A stretch of DNA of 64,000 nucleotides from Alcanivorax sp. Lineage in GTDB: Bacteria > Pseudomonadota > Gammaproteobacteria > Pseudomonadales > Alcanivoracaceae. Position numbers and translations under genes: made by a program. Location of the stretch: assembly GCF_002733835.1 (NCBI RefSeq), contig NZ_NVWY01000001.1:62001-126000 (forward strand), read 5' to 3'. Positions 8,331-16,307 of this stretch are shown here, one piece after another. The notes under the pieces are model-generated. The model was not told where the DNA came from. It saw only the letters and a program-made list of their open reading frames with translations, and made no database searches. Positions within the stretch are counted from its first letter, which is position 1, and each line of letters begins with the position of its first letter.

Positions 8331-10521
8331 GCGCGTCACTGTCGGGTTTCGGTATTACTTCGGTATTCACATGGGCATTGGTCGTGGCCCTGTGGATGAG
8401 CTGGTGGAAGTTCGGGTGGGCGATCGTCGGGCCTGGAGTGGCTCCGTAACGAGCAGCCAGCGCATTAGCATTAATAAGGGGTATTTGTTTGGCGGTGATG
8501 AGGCGGAGGGCGGCATTGTCGGTGGGCTGGATGTGATGATGGGCGAGCCTGACCAGGCGGTGCTGGGTCGCTTGCAGAACATGCTGGGCGGCTTGGTGCC
8601 TGCTTTTCGGGGCATGTTTACGCTGTTCTTTGATGGCCAGATCGGGGCCATCAATCCTTACCCGAAACCTTGGAAGTTCCGGTACCGCAGGATCATGCAG
8701 GGTTGGGACGGTGCGACCTGGTACCCCTCTAAGGCGCGGATCGAATTAGCGGGTGGTGCAATCCACGCCATGAACCCCGCCCACATCCTGGTTGCTTGCC
8801 AGACTGACCGCCGGTGGGGGCGCGGCCTTAGCGATAACCGTATCGACTATCAGTCTTACACGGAGGCGGCGGATCGCCTTTACGATGAAGGCTTTGGCCT
8901 TTGCCTGCTCTGGACCCGGAAAGAGTCAGTATCCGCTTTCATGCAAACGGTGATTGATCACATCGGCGCGGTGCAATTCATTAGCCGCCGTACGGGCCTG
9001 ATGACGCTCCGGCTGATCCGTGATGATTATGTATCTAATGAGCTGCCGCTGTTCGATTACGCCAGCGGTTTGCTGTCGATCGATGAGGATACACTTTCGG
9101 CTGGCGAGACGATCCCGAACGAAGTGGTGGTCGACTATCGTGATCCTGTCACGAATGAAGACCGCACCGCTCGGGAACAAAACCTCGCGGCCATCCAATC
9201 TGCCGGCACGGTAATCAGTACGAGTGTGGCGTTCCCTGGGCTGCCAACCCACGAGCTGGCGAGCCGGGTGGCACAGCGGGAGATCCGCGTTCAGCGGGGT
9301 GTTCGCAAGTTCAAGGTTCGGCTGGACCGGCGCGGTGCCGACCTTGAGCCTGGCGCGGTGTTTCGCATTAGTGCGCCAGACGACGGCATCGACCAAATTG
9401 TGCTCCGCGCTGGGCGTATTGAAGCGGGAACGGTCAATGACGCGGCGATTACTGTCACGGCGCTGCTGGACGTTTTTGGCCTGCCGAGCAACGTTTATAC
9501 CGAGCAGCAACCTTCTACCTGGCAGCCTCCGAACCGCAGTGCGCAGCCAGCGCTCTATGAAAGACTGATGGAGGTTCCATATCGCGACCTGGTGCAAGAG
9601 ACCACGCAAGTGCAGCGCGATGCCCTGGAGCCTGATTCCAGTTTTCTGAGTGCGCTGGGTGTGCGCCCCAGCGGGCTGTCGTTGAACTACAGCCTCACCA
9701 CGCGGATCGGTGCGGCCGCGTTCGAGAAGCGCGACGTTGGCGACTGGGTGCCAACCGCTGAGCTGGCTGCGGAGATCGGCCCGGACGATACGGTGATCGC
9801 TATCTCCGGAGGCATTGACTTAGACCAGGTCGAGACCGGTTTAGCAGCATTAATCGGCGAGGAAATTGTTCGGGTCGATAATCTGGACACCGAGACGATG
9901 GTGGTGACGCTTGCGCGGGGGTGTGTAGACACGGTTCCAGTCCGGCATCCGGCGGGGAGCCGGATCTGGTTCTACGAGACCAGCGCTGCCGCTGACCCGA
10001 CTGAGTATGTCGACGGCGATACGGTAGAGGCCAAGCTCATCACTCGAACCACTGGCGAGGAGCTGGCCCCTGCGCTGGCGTCTACATTGTCCCTGCAGTT
10101 GGATCAACGCCAAGCACGGCCGTATCCGCCAGCGCGTGTCCGGATCAACGACGAATATTGGCCGGTAGAGCTGACAGGAGAGCTGGCCGTTGATTGGGTC
10201 CACCGTGACCGCCTGTTGCAGCAGGATGTACTGGTGCCCTGGACCGACGCGGGCATCGGCCCCGAGCCCGGAACCGCTTACCAGGTAACTCTGCTGCAGG
10301 GCGCCAGCCAGGTGCAGCAAGAGAATACCTCTGGCACCACCTCAACCCTGACCCCCACCGAGGATGGCCAGTACACCATTACCGTGTTGAGCCAGCGTGA
10401 TGGCCTGGATAGCTGGCAGGCGTTCGAGCACACCTTTACCTGGTACCGAACTGAACCCATGGCCACGGAGGCAGGAGAAATCATGCTGACCGAGGCCGGC
10501 GAAGAGATGATCGTGGAGTAA
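8317..10521 (+). CDS. Central tail tip / host specificity protein (gpJ-like)
   Basis: 734 residues, the largest gene after the tape measure. The N terminus (KRVTVGFRYYFGIHMGIGRG) starts a tail-hub fold as in putative phage tail (J-like) proteins. A helical segment (RRWGRGLSDNRIDYQSYTEA), beta-strand domains near 330-420, and a fibronectin-like C-terminal region (about 610-720) follow. It is expected at the tail tip, where it contacts the host envelope. ATG 8317 has GGGAGG 6-7 bases upstream. The gene is shorter than lambda J (1132 residues), in line with transposable siphophages. Confidence 0.8.
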   Translation: MGSSKRVTVGFRYYFGIHMGIGRGPVDELVEVRVGDRRAWSGSVTSSQRISINKGYLFGGDEAEGGIVGGLDVMMGEPDQAVLGRLQNMLGGLVPAFRGMFTLFFDGQIGAINPYPKPWKFRYRRIMQGWDGATWYPSKARIELAGGAIHAMNPAHILVACQTDRRWGRGLSDNRIDYQSYTEAADRLYDEGFGLCLLWTRKESVSAFMQTVIDHIGAVQFISRRTGLMTLRLIRDDYVSNELPLFDYASGLLSIDEDTLSAGETIPNEVVVDYRDPVTNEDRTAREQNLAAIQSAGTVISTSVAFPGLPTHELASRVAQREIRVQRGVRKFKVRLDRRGADLEPGAVFRISAPDDGIDQIVLRAGRIEAGTVNDAAITVTALLDVFGLPSNVYTEQQPSTWQPPNRSAQPALYERLMEVPYRDLVQETTQVQRDALEPDSSFLSALGVRPSGLSLNYSLTTRIGAAAFEKRDVGDWVPTAELAAEIGPDDTVIAISGGIDLDQVETGLAALIGEEIVRVDNLDTETMVVTLARGCVDTVPVRHPAGSRIWFYETSAAADPTEYVDGDTVEAKLITRTTGEELAPALASTLSLQLDQRQARPYPPARVRINDEYWPVELTGELAVDWVHRDRLLQQDVLVPWTDAGIGPEPGTAYQVTLLQGASQVQQENTSGTTSTLTPTEDGQYTITVLSQRDGLDSWQAFEHTFTWYRTEPMATEAGEIMLTEAGEEMIVE

Positions 10522-10524
10522 GAC

Positions 10525-11610
10525 ATGGCTAAGCAATGGTCGGAGATACGAACAGAGCGCCCTGCAGGGCCGCTTACCGGTGCGGAGATCACCGTGGCTG
10601 CGCAAGGCGGGCAGACGGTGGGGCTGACATACCAGCAGCTGAAGGACTGGGTGAAGTTCAAGAACAACCTCAGCGCAACTACATCCCCGGCGGCCAACGA
10701 TGACAGCACGGCGGGCTATGAGGCTGGTAGCCGGTGGTTGGACAACACGCCCACGCCAAAGGTGTGGTGGATCTGCACTGATGCGACTGCAGGGGCTGCG
10801 GTTTGGGACGTGCTGTCGCTGTCGGTAGATGAGCTGGGCAGCGCGGCCCTCGTGAATACCGGCACTGGGGCCTCTGATGTGCCGTTGAATAGCGATCTGG
10901 GCAGCGCAGCGTACTCCAACATGGCGGAACTGCCGTTTTCTAACATCATCGCCCAGGCCGGACGTTTCACTACCCCGGCAGGGCCTTTCGATCTTTACGC
11001 CACCGGGCTCTTCGACAGCGACGTCAGTGATTCCCTGTCCCCATACAACGGGGCAACGGTTACTGAAGTAGGTAAATTCATTCACGATAATGCAGATTTC
11101 GGGGGCGGAGGGGCATCCCTAACTGCCCCGACTTTGGACCTACTTTCCGCCATGGGTAGAGCGGGGTCCAACGGGCGGTACGGTGTGGAGTTCTATATTG
11201 CCGAGTACGCAGCCGGGGGCGGGACCGGTGGAGCTTCCTTGTTCCCCAGTGGGACTCTATACCTGATGTCCATCAATCTTTCTCGGGCGATCTTCGCAGC
11301 GTCCGGTAGATGTACTTTTACCGCGTGGGTCAGGGCCGTGGACGGGCCTATCGGGTTTCGGTCCTTGGGTCCGATTGTGACTGAGTTCGACGGAGTGGCG
11401 CAGGGAACAAACCCGGAGCTGGTGCCCGCGGATGGTTGGACCTTTGTTAGGGTGGTCTCCCAGATCTCTACAGGCTACGTGGCCGCTTGGCCGGGAATTT
11501 CTGGGCAGTCTTCTGTATCGAAGGCCCAGATTGCCATCCCGGCAATTTTCCCGGGCAACGTAGACGCGGGTATTTACTCCGCGCCCATACCCAATGCGGG
11601 GACATTCTGA
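10525..11610 (+). CDS. Phage tail fibre / receptor-contacting protein
   Basis: 361 residues, three bases after the tip gene stop. The N terminus (MAKQWSEIRTERPAGPLTGAE) looks like a virion attachment segment. A middle part (about 55-110) resembles short fibre repeats (WLDNTPTPKVWWICTDA). The C-terminal domain is Gly/Ser/Phe-rich with predicted beta strands and no close family visible. Position between the tip protein and a DUF4376 fibre-assembly-type gene supports a fibre role. Such C-terminal regions are usually the variable host-range part. Confidence 0.65.
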   Translation: MAKQWSEIRTERPAGPLTGAEITVAAQGGQTVGLTYQQLKDWVKFKNNLSATTSPAANDDSTAGYEAGSRWLDNTPTPKVWWICTDATAGAAVWDVLSLSVDELGSAALVNTGTGASDVPLNSDLGSAAYSNMAELPFSNIIAQAGRFTTPAGPFDLYATGLFDSDVSDSLSPYNGATVTEVGKFIHDNADFGGGGASLTAPTLDLLSAMGRAGSNGRYGVEFYIAEYAAGGGTGGASLFPSGTLYLMSINLSRAIFAASGRCTFTAWVRAVDGPIGFRSLGPIVTEFDGVAQGTNPELVPADGWTFVRVVSQISTGYVAAWPGISGQSSVSKAQIAIPAIFPGNVDAGIYSAPIPNAGTF

Positions 11611-12050
11611 TGAGAATCTATCGAGACGGCGAATACTTTGCGACCGGTGCGGATTTGGCACTTATCGCTTCAGTGGCCGACGAGCCCGTGTCCCTCTACA
11701 GCTTCCATCCTGACGATTACCGGGCCTACAAGCTGGCCGAGATCAAAGCTGCTTGCGAGGCAGAGCTTTCCGCCCTGCAGAGCGCGTACCCCCAATCGGA
11801 GGTGCTGAGCTGGGACAAACAAGAGCGAGAGGCTCGTGCCTTTGTTGAAAACCCGGCCGCTCCGGTGCCGCTGATCTCTGCCCTTGCAGCGGCGAGAGAG
11901 GTTGACCCAGCTGACCTGGTTGACTGGATCATCCTGAAAGCGGATGCGTACACCGCAGCCATAGGTGCAGCGCTGGGGAAACGTCAAAAACTGGAAGACC
12001 AGCTGGCGGCCCTAGCCGATTGGGAGGATATGGCAGAAGTCCATTGGTGA
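11610..12050 (+). CDS. DUF4376-type tail fibre assembly protein
   Basis: The start ATG 11610 overlaps the fibre gene stop (TGATG); the product is 146 residues. A longer frame from 11487 overlaps the fibre gene and is rejected. The helical region from about residue 39 (AEIKAACEAELSALQ) through SWDKQEREARAF and the C-terminal helix match the DUF4376 pattern found in tail-fibre-adjacent phage proteins. It probably acts as a chaperone or accessory for the fibre. A rho-independent terminator follows 29 bases later and closes the tail operon. Confidence 0.7.
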   Translation: MRIYRDGEYFATGADLALIASVADEPVSLYSFHPDDYRAYKLAEIKAACEAELSALQSAYPQSEVLSWDKQEREARAFVENPAAPVPLISALAAAREVDPADLVDWIILKADAYTAAIGAALGKRQKLEDQLAALADWEDMAEVHW

Positions 12051-12078
12051 TTTTGTCCTCGTTCAAAAGCCAGCAGGT

Positions 12079-12108
12079 AAGAGGCCTCCATATAGTGGGG
12101 GCCTCTTT
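12079..12108 (+). terminator. Terminator after the tail operon
   Basis: AAGAGGCC at 12079-12086 pairs with GGCCTCTT at 12100-12107 around a 13-base loop, followed by a short T stretch. It lies just after the last tail gene. Confidence 0.7.
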
Positions 12109-12287
12109 GGTATTAATGGCTATCAAATCTGGGAGCAGATCCATGTAATCAAAAGAGGAGCGCCCGCCGCTGGGTGCAGCAACACCCGGCGGCGAGCCCA
12201 ACCCGCAGCAGTACCTGCGAGCCGGCAAGGCATCCCCACTCCGCGCGGAGCGAGAGAAGCCTAGCAGAATACGAAAAGGCTTTGCAG

Positions 12288-12416
12288 ATGATAAAAAAGG
12301 ATTTCAGGTGCCAGCGGTGCAACAAGAAGCTGGCCGAAGCGATCTTCACCTGGATCAGTATCAAATGCCCTCGCTGTGGGCATACCAACACGGAGAAGGC
12401 CCAAGAGCCTCGATAG
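12288..12416 (+). CDS. com: Com-like zinc-finger translational regulator
   Basis: 42 residues, MIKKDFRCQRCNKKLAEA and onward, with cysteines 8, 11, 27 and 30 as two CXXC pairs. This matches the Com family of Mu-like phages, whose zinc-finger protein binds mRNA to allow translation of the downstream DNA-modification gene (mom in Mu). ATG 12288 was chosen because the family begins only a few residues before the first CXXC; an upstream extension from 12174 in the same frame is low-complexity and unlikely. The gene ends 10 bases before the methyltransferase ATG, so coupling is likely. Confidence 0.8.
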   Translation: MIKKDFRCQRCNKKLAEAIFTWISIKCPRCGHTNTEKAQEPR

Positions 12417-12421
12417 AGGAG
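12408..12421 (+). promoter_or_regulatory. Possible SD-sequestering hairpin ahead of the methyltransferase
   Basis: CCTC (12408-12411) can pair with GAGG (12416-12419) around the loop GATA. GAGG is part of the Shine-Dalgarno AGAGGAG that serves ATG 12427. In Mu, Com relieves an inhibitory structure in the mom leader; this small hairpin is a candidate counterpart. The stem is only 4 bp, so the assignment is tentative. Confidence 0.35.
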
Positions 12422-12426
12422 TTTCT

Positions 12427-13218
12427 ATGCCAGATCCGATCATCCCTTGGCTGGGCGGCAAGCGTCGCCTGGTCGACCGCATCATCCCCTTCATTCCTCC
12501 CCACAAGTGCTATGTGGAGCCGTTTGCCGGTGGCGCAGCCATGTTCTTCATGCGGCCTGTGCCGGCAGAGGTGGAGGTGCTCAACGATATCAATGGGGAG
12601 CTGGTCAGGCTTTACAGGGTGGTGCAGAACCACTTGGAGGAGTTTGTCAGGCAGTTCAAATGGGCGTTATCCAGCCGGGAGGTCTTCAAGTGGCAACAGA
12701 TGACCAGGCCCGAGACCCTGACGGATATCCAGCGTGCCGCGCGTTTCTATTACCTGCAGCAACTGGCGTTTGGTGCCAGGGTCGATGGCCAGTCCTTCGG
12801 TACCGCGACCACCACACCGCCAGGCCTCAATCTGCTGCGCCTCGAGGAGAGCCTCTCAGCAGCCCACCTGCGGCTTTCCAACGTGTTCATCGAGAACCTG
12901 GCTTGGCAAGACGTCATCAAGCGCTACGACCGGCCCCACACCCTGTTCTATATGGACCCGCCGTACTGGGAGACCGAAGGCTATGGGGTAGATTTCGAGT
13001 GGGAGCACTACGAGGAGATGGCTGAACTGATCGGCGAGATCAAGGGCAAGGCCATCATTAGCCTCAACGACCACCCAGACATACGCCAGGTGTTCTCCAA
13101 ATATCACATCGAATCGACGGACATCAGGTACACGGTGGGAGGGGGTAAAGGGGTGCAGCGGAGTGAGGTGCTGATCTTCAGCTGGGATATCCAAGCGGAG
13201 CCGGCGGGACTATTCTGA
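12427..13218 (+). CDS. Phage DNA adenine N6-methyltransferase (Dam family)
   Basis: 263 residues from ATG 12427 with AGAGGAG five bases upstream. Motifs run in the alpha-class order: PWLGGKRRL (7-15), the AdoMet-binding VEPFAGG (30-36), NDINGELV (53-60), and the catalytic DPPY at 177-180. These are D12/Dam-type features, giving N6-methyladenine. No restriction partner is adjacent, so it is an orphan methylase likely protecting phage DNA or altering host sites. It takes the place held by mom in Mu and is probably under control of the Com-like protein. Target sequence cannot be deduced. Confidence 0.9.
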   Translation: MPDPIIPWLGGKRRLVDRIIPFIPPHKCYVEPFAGGAAMFFMRPVPAEVEVLNDINGELVRLYRVVQNHLEEFVRQFKWALSSREVFKWQQMTRPETLTDIQRAARFYYLQQLAFGARVDGQSFGTATTTPPGLNLLRLEESLSAAHLRLSNVFIENLAWQDVIKRYDRPHTLFYMDPPYWETEGYGVDFEWEHYEEMAELIGEIKGKAIISLNDHPDIRQVFSKYHIESTDIRYTVGGGKGVQRSEVLIFSWDIQAEPAGLF

Positions 13219-13250
13219 CTCGACTGAAAGGGCTTTGCGCTCTGTGAAAG

Positions 13251-13292
13251 AATCCGGGCCTCTCATTTATCTCGCAAGAGACCCGGATTTTT
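13251..13292 (+). terminator. Terminator at the end of the phage methylase unit
   Basis: AATCCGGG (13251-13258) pairs with CCCGGATT (13282-13289), extended by TCTC/GAGA inside, followed by TTTTTC. It is a strong rho-independent structure close to the prophage right end. Confidence 0.85.
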
Positions 13293-13327
13293 CGCGCGCG
13301 GCTTCAAGGCGCTTTTTTCGTTATGAG
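13288..13327 (-). promoter_or_regulatory. Possible transposase-binding sites at the prophage right end
   Basis: On the minus strand, AACGAAAAAAG (around 13312-13322) and TTGAAGCCGCGCGCGAAAAA (13288-13307) repeat a CGAAAAA core about 25 bases apart. Mu ends carry sites of the form GAARYRCGAAA. The resemblance and the location suggest attR-side binding sites, but the match is partial and the terminal TG/CA base pair was not identified. Confidence 0.3.
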
Positions 13328-13348
13328 GCCCAATCTCGGCAGGTTTGC

Positions 13349-13383
13349 CAGCGTGTTGCATGCTGCGTGAAGCATGCTGCAGC
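13349..13383 (-). repeat. Heptad-period repeat, family 3
   Basis: Five 7-base units on the plus strand: CAGCGTG, TTGCATG, CTGCGTG, AAGCATG, CTGCAGC. The array lies downstream of the 3' end of the minus-strand gene at 13468 and beyond its terminator. The same unit types recur at 57618 and 55375. Confidence 0.75.
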
Positions 13384-13393
13384 CGCAGAGCGG

Positions 13394-13424
13394 CAAAAAA
13401 AAGGGCCGGCAAAGTGCCGACCCT
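13394..13424 (-). terminator. Terminator of the COG3687 gene
   Basis: On the minus strand AGGGTCGGCA pairs with TGCCGGCCCT around a short loop and is followed by a run of eight T. It lies 45 bases after the stop of the gene ending at 13468 and marks host sequence to the right of the prophage. Confidence 0.85.
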
Positions 13425-13467
13425 GAAAGTCACCGGAAAAGGGAGAGCTCGGTGAATTGGAAAACGG

Positions 13468-14313
13468 TTAAGCGGCTTCCTCTTTGAGGAGGTTGCCAAG
13501 CAGGGCCTCGAAGTTTTGCAGCTGCTCGCTGTTATCGTGATCCCACGGATGAAAACCGGGTTTGAACCAGTCGAACCAGGGCTTGGTGATGTTCAGGAAA
13601 ATCCCTTTGCGGCCCCAGGTGTGTTTGGCCACGGCGCGCCAGCCTTTCAGGTCGGTCAGGCCGCCCTTGATGCGCACGTTATGCAGGTAGAAGGGAATGA
13701 ACAGGGCAAAGAAAATGCCAGTGGCCAGCACCAGGGTGCCGCTGCGCAGTGCGTAGGCGCCCAGGTTGCTGTCGTCGCCGATCACCGTGCGGTACACATC
13801 GAAGGCCACGGCCTTGTGTTCGGTTTCTTCCAGGGCGTGCCAGTTCCAGATCGCCTTGTAGCCTTCGTCGGCGCCTTCCATGATCTCGGGCAGATCCAGC
13901 AGGCCGCCGCCGAGAATGGCGGTCAGGTGTTCCAGTGCTACGGTGGCAGCCAGCTGAAAGGCTTTGGGGCTATATTGCTGGGCGGCCCCAAGCAGCTTGG
14001 CAACGAAAGCTTCCTGGGCATGCAGCGGAATCCCTGCCTGGGCCACGAAGTCGTTGTACTCTTCGTGCTCACGGCCGTGCATGGCTTCCTGACCGATAAA
14101 GGCAGTGACTGCCTTTTTCAGTTCCGAATCGGTAATCTGGTCGCGATAGTGGCGGACGCTATCGATAAAGAAGCGCTCACCCACCGGGAAGAACAGACTC
14201 ATGGTATTGAGGAACTGGCTGACATTCAGGCCGTCCCGGTGCCAGGTAAGGGCCTTGGCCGGGTTCAGGTTGAATTTCAGGTTGCGGCGTATGGGCAGAA
14301 TTGAGATCGCCAT
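13468..14313 (-). CDS. COG3687/PF10118 ferritin-like predicted metal-dependent hydrolase
   Basis: 281 residues from ATG 14313, with GGAGGG upstream; the frame is open further upstream but lacks family sequence. Metal-ligand-like residues are spaced as in a ferritin-like helical bundle: QEAMHGREHEEYNDF (75-89, E76 and H79), LEHLTA (127-132) and HALEETEHKAVAFD (159-172). A hydrophobic segment lies at about 194-211. The family is annotated as metal-dependent hydrolase, but the substrate is unknown. It is common in oil-degrading and lipid-accumulating gammaproteobacteria. It diverges from the gene at 14400. Confidence 0.85.
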   Translation of the reverse strand: MAISILPIRRNLKFNLNPAKALTWHRDGLNVSQFLNTMSLFFPVGERFFIDSVRHYRDQITDSELKKAVTAFIGQEAMHGREHEEYNDFVAQAGIPLHAQEAFVAKLLGAAQQYSPKAFQLAATVALEHLTAILGGGLLDLPEIMEGADEGYKAIWNWHALEETEHKAVAFDVYRTVIGDDSNLGAYALRSGTLVLATGIFFALFIPFYLHNVRIKGGLTDLKGWRAVAKHTWGRKGIFLNITKPWFDWFKPGFHPWDHDNSEQLQNFEALLGNLLKEEAA

Positions 14314-14399
14314 CGTGCGTCCCTCCGTAACTGTTACATCATTCAATGATACAATTGCTGTGCGCAGCATCAAGAACTTTTCATCGGGAAATGCAAAAA

Positions 14400-15395
14400 A
14401 TGGCGGGTAATAAACAGGAAGTGGCAAATCGTTTACTGGATGGGCTGGTCGATTATCTGCTGGCGCGTCTCTCGCCGGAACAGCTGGATTCACTGGTGGT
14501 TGAGGAGCTGGACTACGTGCTTGAGCGGGCGGCGGGTTATTCCCTCAACCAGTGGGTGCAAGCTGAGCAGGTGTTTGCCACGGCGCAGAAATACGCGGTG
14601 GAGATGGATATCAGCGGCGCGATTCCTGAGCTGGTGGGCGATATGGTGGAACGGTTTTATGACCACGCCATCCAGAGTGAGCGCACCGTGGAGGATGTGG
14701 TCGACGAAGCCGTAGTGATGGCGCTGCTGGACAAGGGGCTGGAAATTCCCCTGTCGCGGCAAGGCATGGCCTGGCTGGGGCGTAACCCGGTGCTGCTGGC
14801 CTTGCTGGCAGGCGGTGCGCAACTGGGGCTCAAGACGTTGCTGCATCAGGGGCTGCCCGGCCCCCTGCGCAGCCAGCTGAGCAAGCGCTTGCCGGAACGC
14901 TGGCTGGCCAGCCTGGAGGCACGACTGCAGGAATGGTTACTGCGTCGCACGGAGCAATTGTTGAGTGATCCGTACCTGTATCGCGACGAGAACCTGGATG
15001 AGTTGCGCGAGTTGGTGAAGGTGGGCTGGCAGGACTTTTCCCAGCGCCCGGTGGCGGACCTGAAGGAGCTGGTGAGCAGCGAGGATATTCAGGAGCTGTT
15101 CGTGATCGTGTTCGAGTACTGGCGGGATCTGCGCCACACGGATTACTTCAATGCCATGCTGGAAGCGGGCGTGCAGGCGTTTTTCGATAAATATGGTGAT
15201 ACCAGCCTCACTGGCCTGCTGGATGAGCTGGGCGTCACCCGCGAGCTGATGCTTGATGATGCCCGCCGCTTCCTGCCGCCAGTGATGGCCAAGCTGCAGA
15301 GCGAAGGGCTGCTGGAGGCGTGGCTGCGTCGGCACTTGGAAGGGTATTTTCGGGCGGAGGAGACGATAGAGCTGCTGGGATCAGTTGACAGTTGA
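14400..15395 (+). CDS. Conserved helical protein of unknown function
   Basis: Starts at ATG 14400 or ATG 14391; GGGA lies upstream, but the spacing suits neither start perfectly. About 331 residues, mostly alpha helix rich in Leu, Glu and Arg; a mildly hydrophobic stretch near 125-145 (NPVLLALLAGGAQLGL) may touch the membrane. No family recognised. It diverges from the COG3687 gene and may share its promoter region. The last four residues (SVDS) and the stop are encoded by a heptad repeat array, and an IS element begins 20 bases further on, so the native 3' end may have been altered. Confidence 0.75.
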   Translation: MAGNKQEVANRLLDGLVDYLLARLSPEQLDSLVVEELDYVLERAAGYSLNQWVQAEQVFATAQKYAVEMDISGAIPELVGDMVERFYDHAIQSERTVEDVVDEAVVMALLDKGLEIPLSRQGMAWLGRNPVLLALLAGGAQLGLKTLLHQGLPGPLRSQLSKRLPERWLASLEARLQEWLLRRTEQLLSDPYLYRDENLDELRELVKVGWQDFSQRPVADLKELVSSEDIQELFVIVFEYWRDLRHTDYFNAMLEAGVQAFFDKYGDTSLTGLLDELGVTRELMLDDARRFLPPVMAKLQSEGLLEAWLRRHLEGYFRAEETIELLGSVDS

Positions 15396-15416
15396 TAGTG
15401 GACAGTTGACAGCGTG
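15382..15416 (+). repeat. Heptad-period repeat, family 1
   Basis: Units CAGTTGA, CAGTTGA, TAGTGGA, CAGTTGA, CAGCGTG in strict 7-base period. The second unit contains the TGA stop of the gene at 14400. The IS3 element starts at 15415. A 28-base stretch is identical to the array at 23165 read in the sense of plsC. Confidence 0.85.
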
Positions 15417-15447
15417 GAGTGCCCCCGATTTAGTAGACACCTAATGA

Positions 15448-16260
15448 TTAAACGGTCGCAGCATAGGCACTGGGGGAAACTCCTCCCAGTGCCATGTGCC
15501 GACGCACATTGGGATAGTACTGGTCCGTATAGTAACGAACTTCGCTCGCCATTTCGTCTCGGCCTATCTCTCCAAGAGGGCGAGTCCACTCCTTTTTTAG
15601 CAAGGCAAAGACACTCTCGGCACAAGCATTGTCCCAGCAGTTGCCGCGCCGGGACATGCTGATGGTCACCTTTCTGTCATTGAGCCAACTCAGCACCTCT
15701 TCACTACGATATTGGCTGCCTTGGTCTGAGTGGAACAGCAAATCACGCCCCGCAGGTTTCTGGCGCCTCCAGGCCTGTTTCAGCGCCGCTATAACCAATT
15801 GTGAGCAGTTAACCGGCCCCATCGCACGGCCCACGATCTGACGAGTCCCCAGATCCAGCACAACGGCAATGTAGAGCCAGCCTTCTTGGCAGCGGATCTG
15901 GGTAATATCCGACACCCAGACACGGTTGGCCTTCCCAACCGAGAACTGGCGATTCAGCAGATTGGGCAACACCGGTAGAGACGACTTGGCCTTGCGGTAG
16001 CCGGGCTTGGGCGCCGTACGCGAACGGTAGCCCGCCGCCTGCAGCAACCGCTGAACCTGATTTTTCCCACAGCAAAACCCCGCATCCTGGGCATGCAGCC
16101 AGAGCTTACGGTAACCCGGTATGCTTTGCTGACGACGAGCCTCTTTCAGAAGGAAGGCCAAGAGGGCGTCATCGCGCCTCTGTTTTGGCCCCGGACAACG
16201 CTGACGCTCCCGCCAACGGTAATAGCCTGCTCGTGAGACATCGAGTACTGCGCACATCAC
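15448..16260 (-). CDS. IS3-family transposase ORF B (DDE integrase domain)
   Basis: 270 residues. It has a helical HTH_21-like start (LDVSRAGYYRWRERQR), and then the rve core: VSDITQIRCQEGWLYIAVVLD (first Asp), LLFHSDQGSQY (second Asp) and RGNCWDNACAESVFALLKKE (Glu), the DD(35)E catalytic triad of IS3 transposases. It is expected to be made as an OrfAB fusion by -1 frameshifting in ORF A; the fused frame passes through FAFIDACRSQAWPV just before the first ATG here. The full-length triad suggests a working enzyme. Confidence 0.93.
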   Translation of the reverse strand: MMCAVLDVSRAGYYRWRERQRCPGPKQRRDDALLAFLLKEARRQQSIPGYRKLWLHAQDAGFCCGKNQVQRLLQAAGYRSRTAPKPGYRKAKSSLPVLPNLLNRQFSVGKANRVWVSDITQIRCQEGWLYIAVVLDLGTRQIVGRAMGPVNCSQLVIAALKQAWRRQKPAGRDLLFHSDQGSQYRSEEVLSWLNDRKVTISMSRRGNCWDNACAESVFALLKKEWTRPLGEIGRDEMASEVRYYTDQYYPNVRRHMALGGVSPSAYAATV

Positions 16261-16307
16261 CGATACCGGCCAGGCTTGGCTACGGCAGGCATCGATGAAG
16301 GCAAATC

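Larger units (their letters stand above)
1..13340 (+). mobile_element. Right arm of a Mu-like transposable prophage (partial)
   Basis: All genes from the left edge to 13218 lie on the plus strand with 4-14 base overlaps and encode tail parts in the order tape measure, hub proteins, gpL-like protein, tip protein, fibre. They are followed by a Com-like regulator and a DNA methyltransferase, the arrangement found at the right end of Mu-type phages. Head and transposase genes would lie left of the window. Host sequence is certain by 13394, where a minus-strand host terminator lies, and probably by 13349, where a host-type heptad repeat starts. The right end therefore falls between about 13293 and 13350. 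The exact end base is not determined. Confidence 0.75.

Noticed and set aside
12174-12287. N-terminal extension of the Com-like gene
   Set aside because: Low-complexity sequence, no SD, and the family starts close to the first CXXC.
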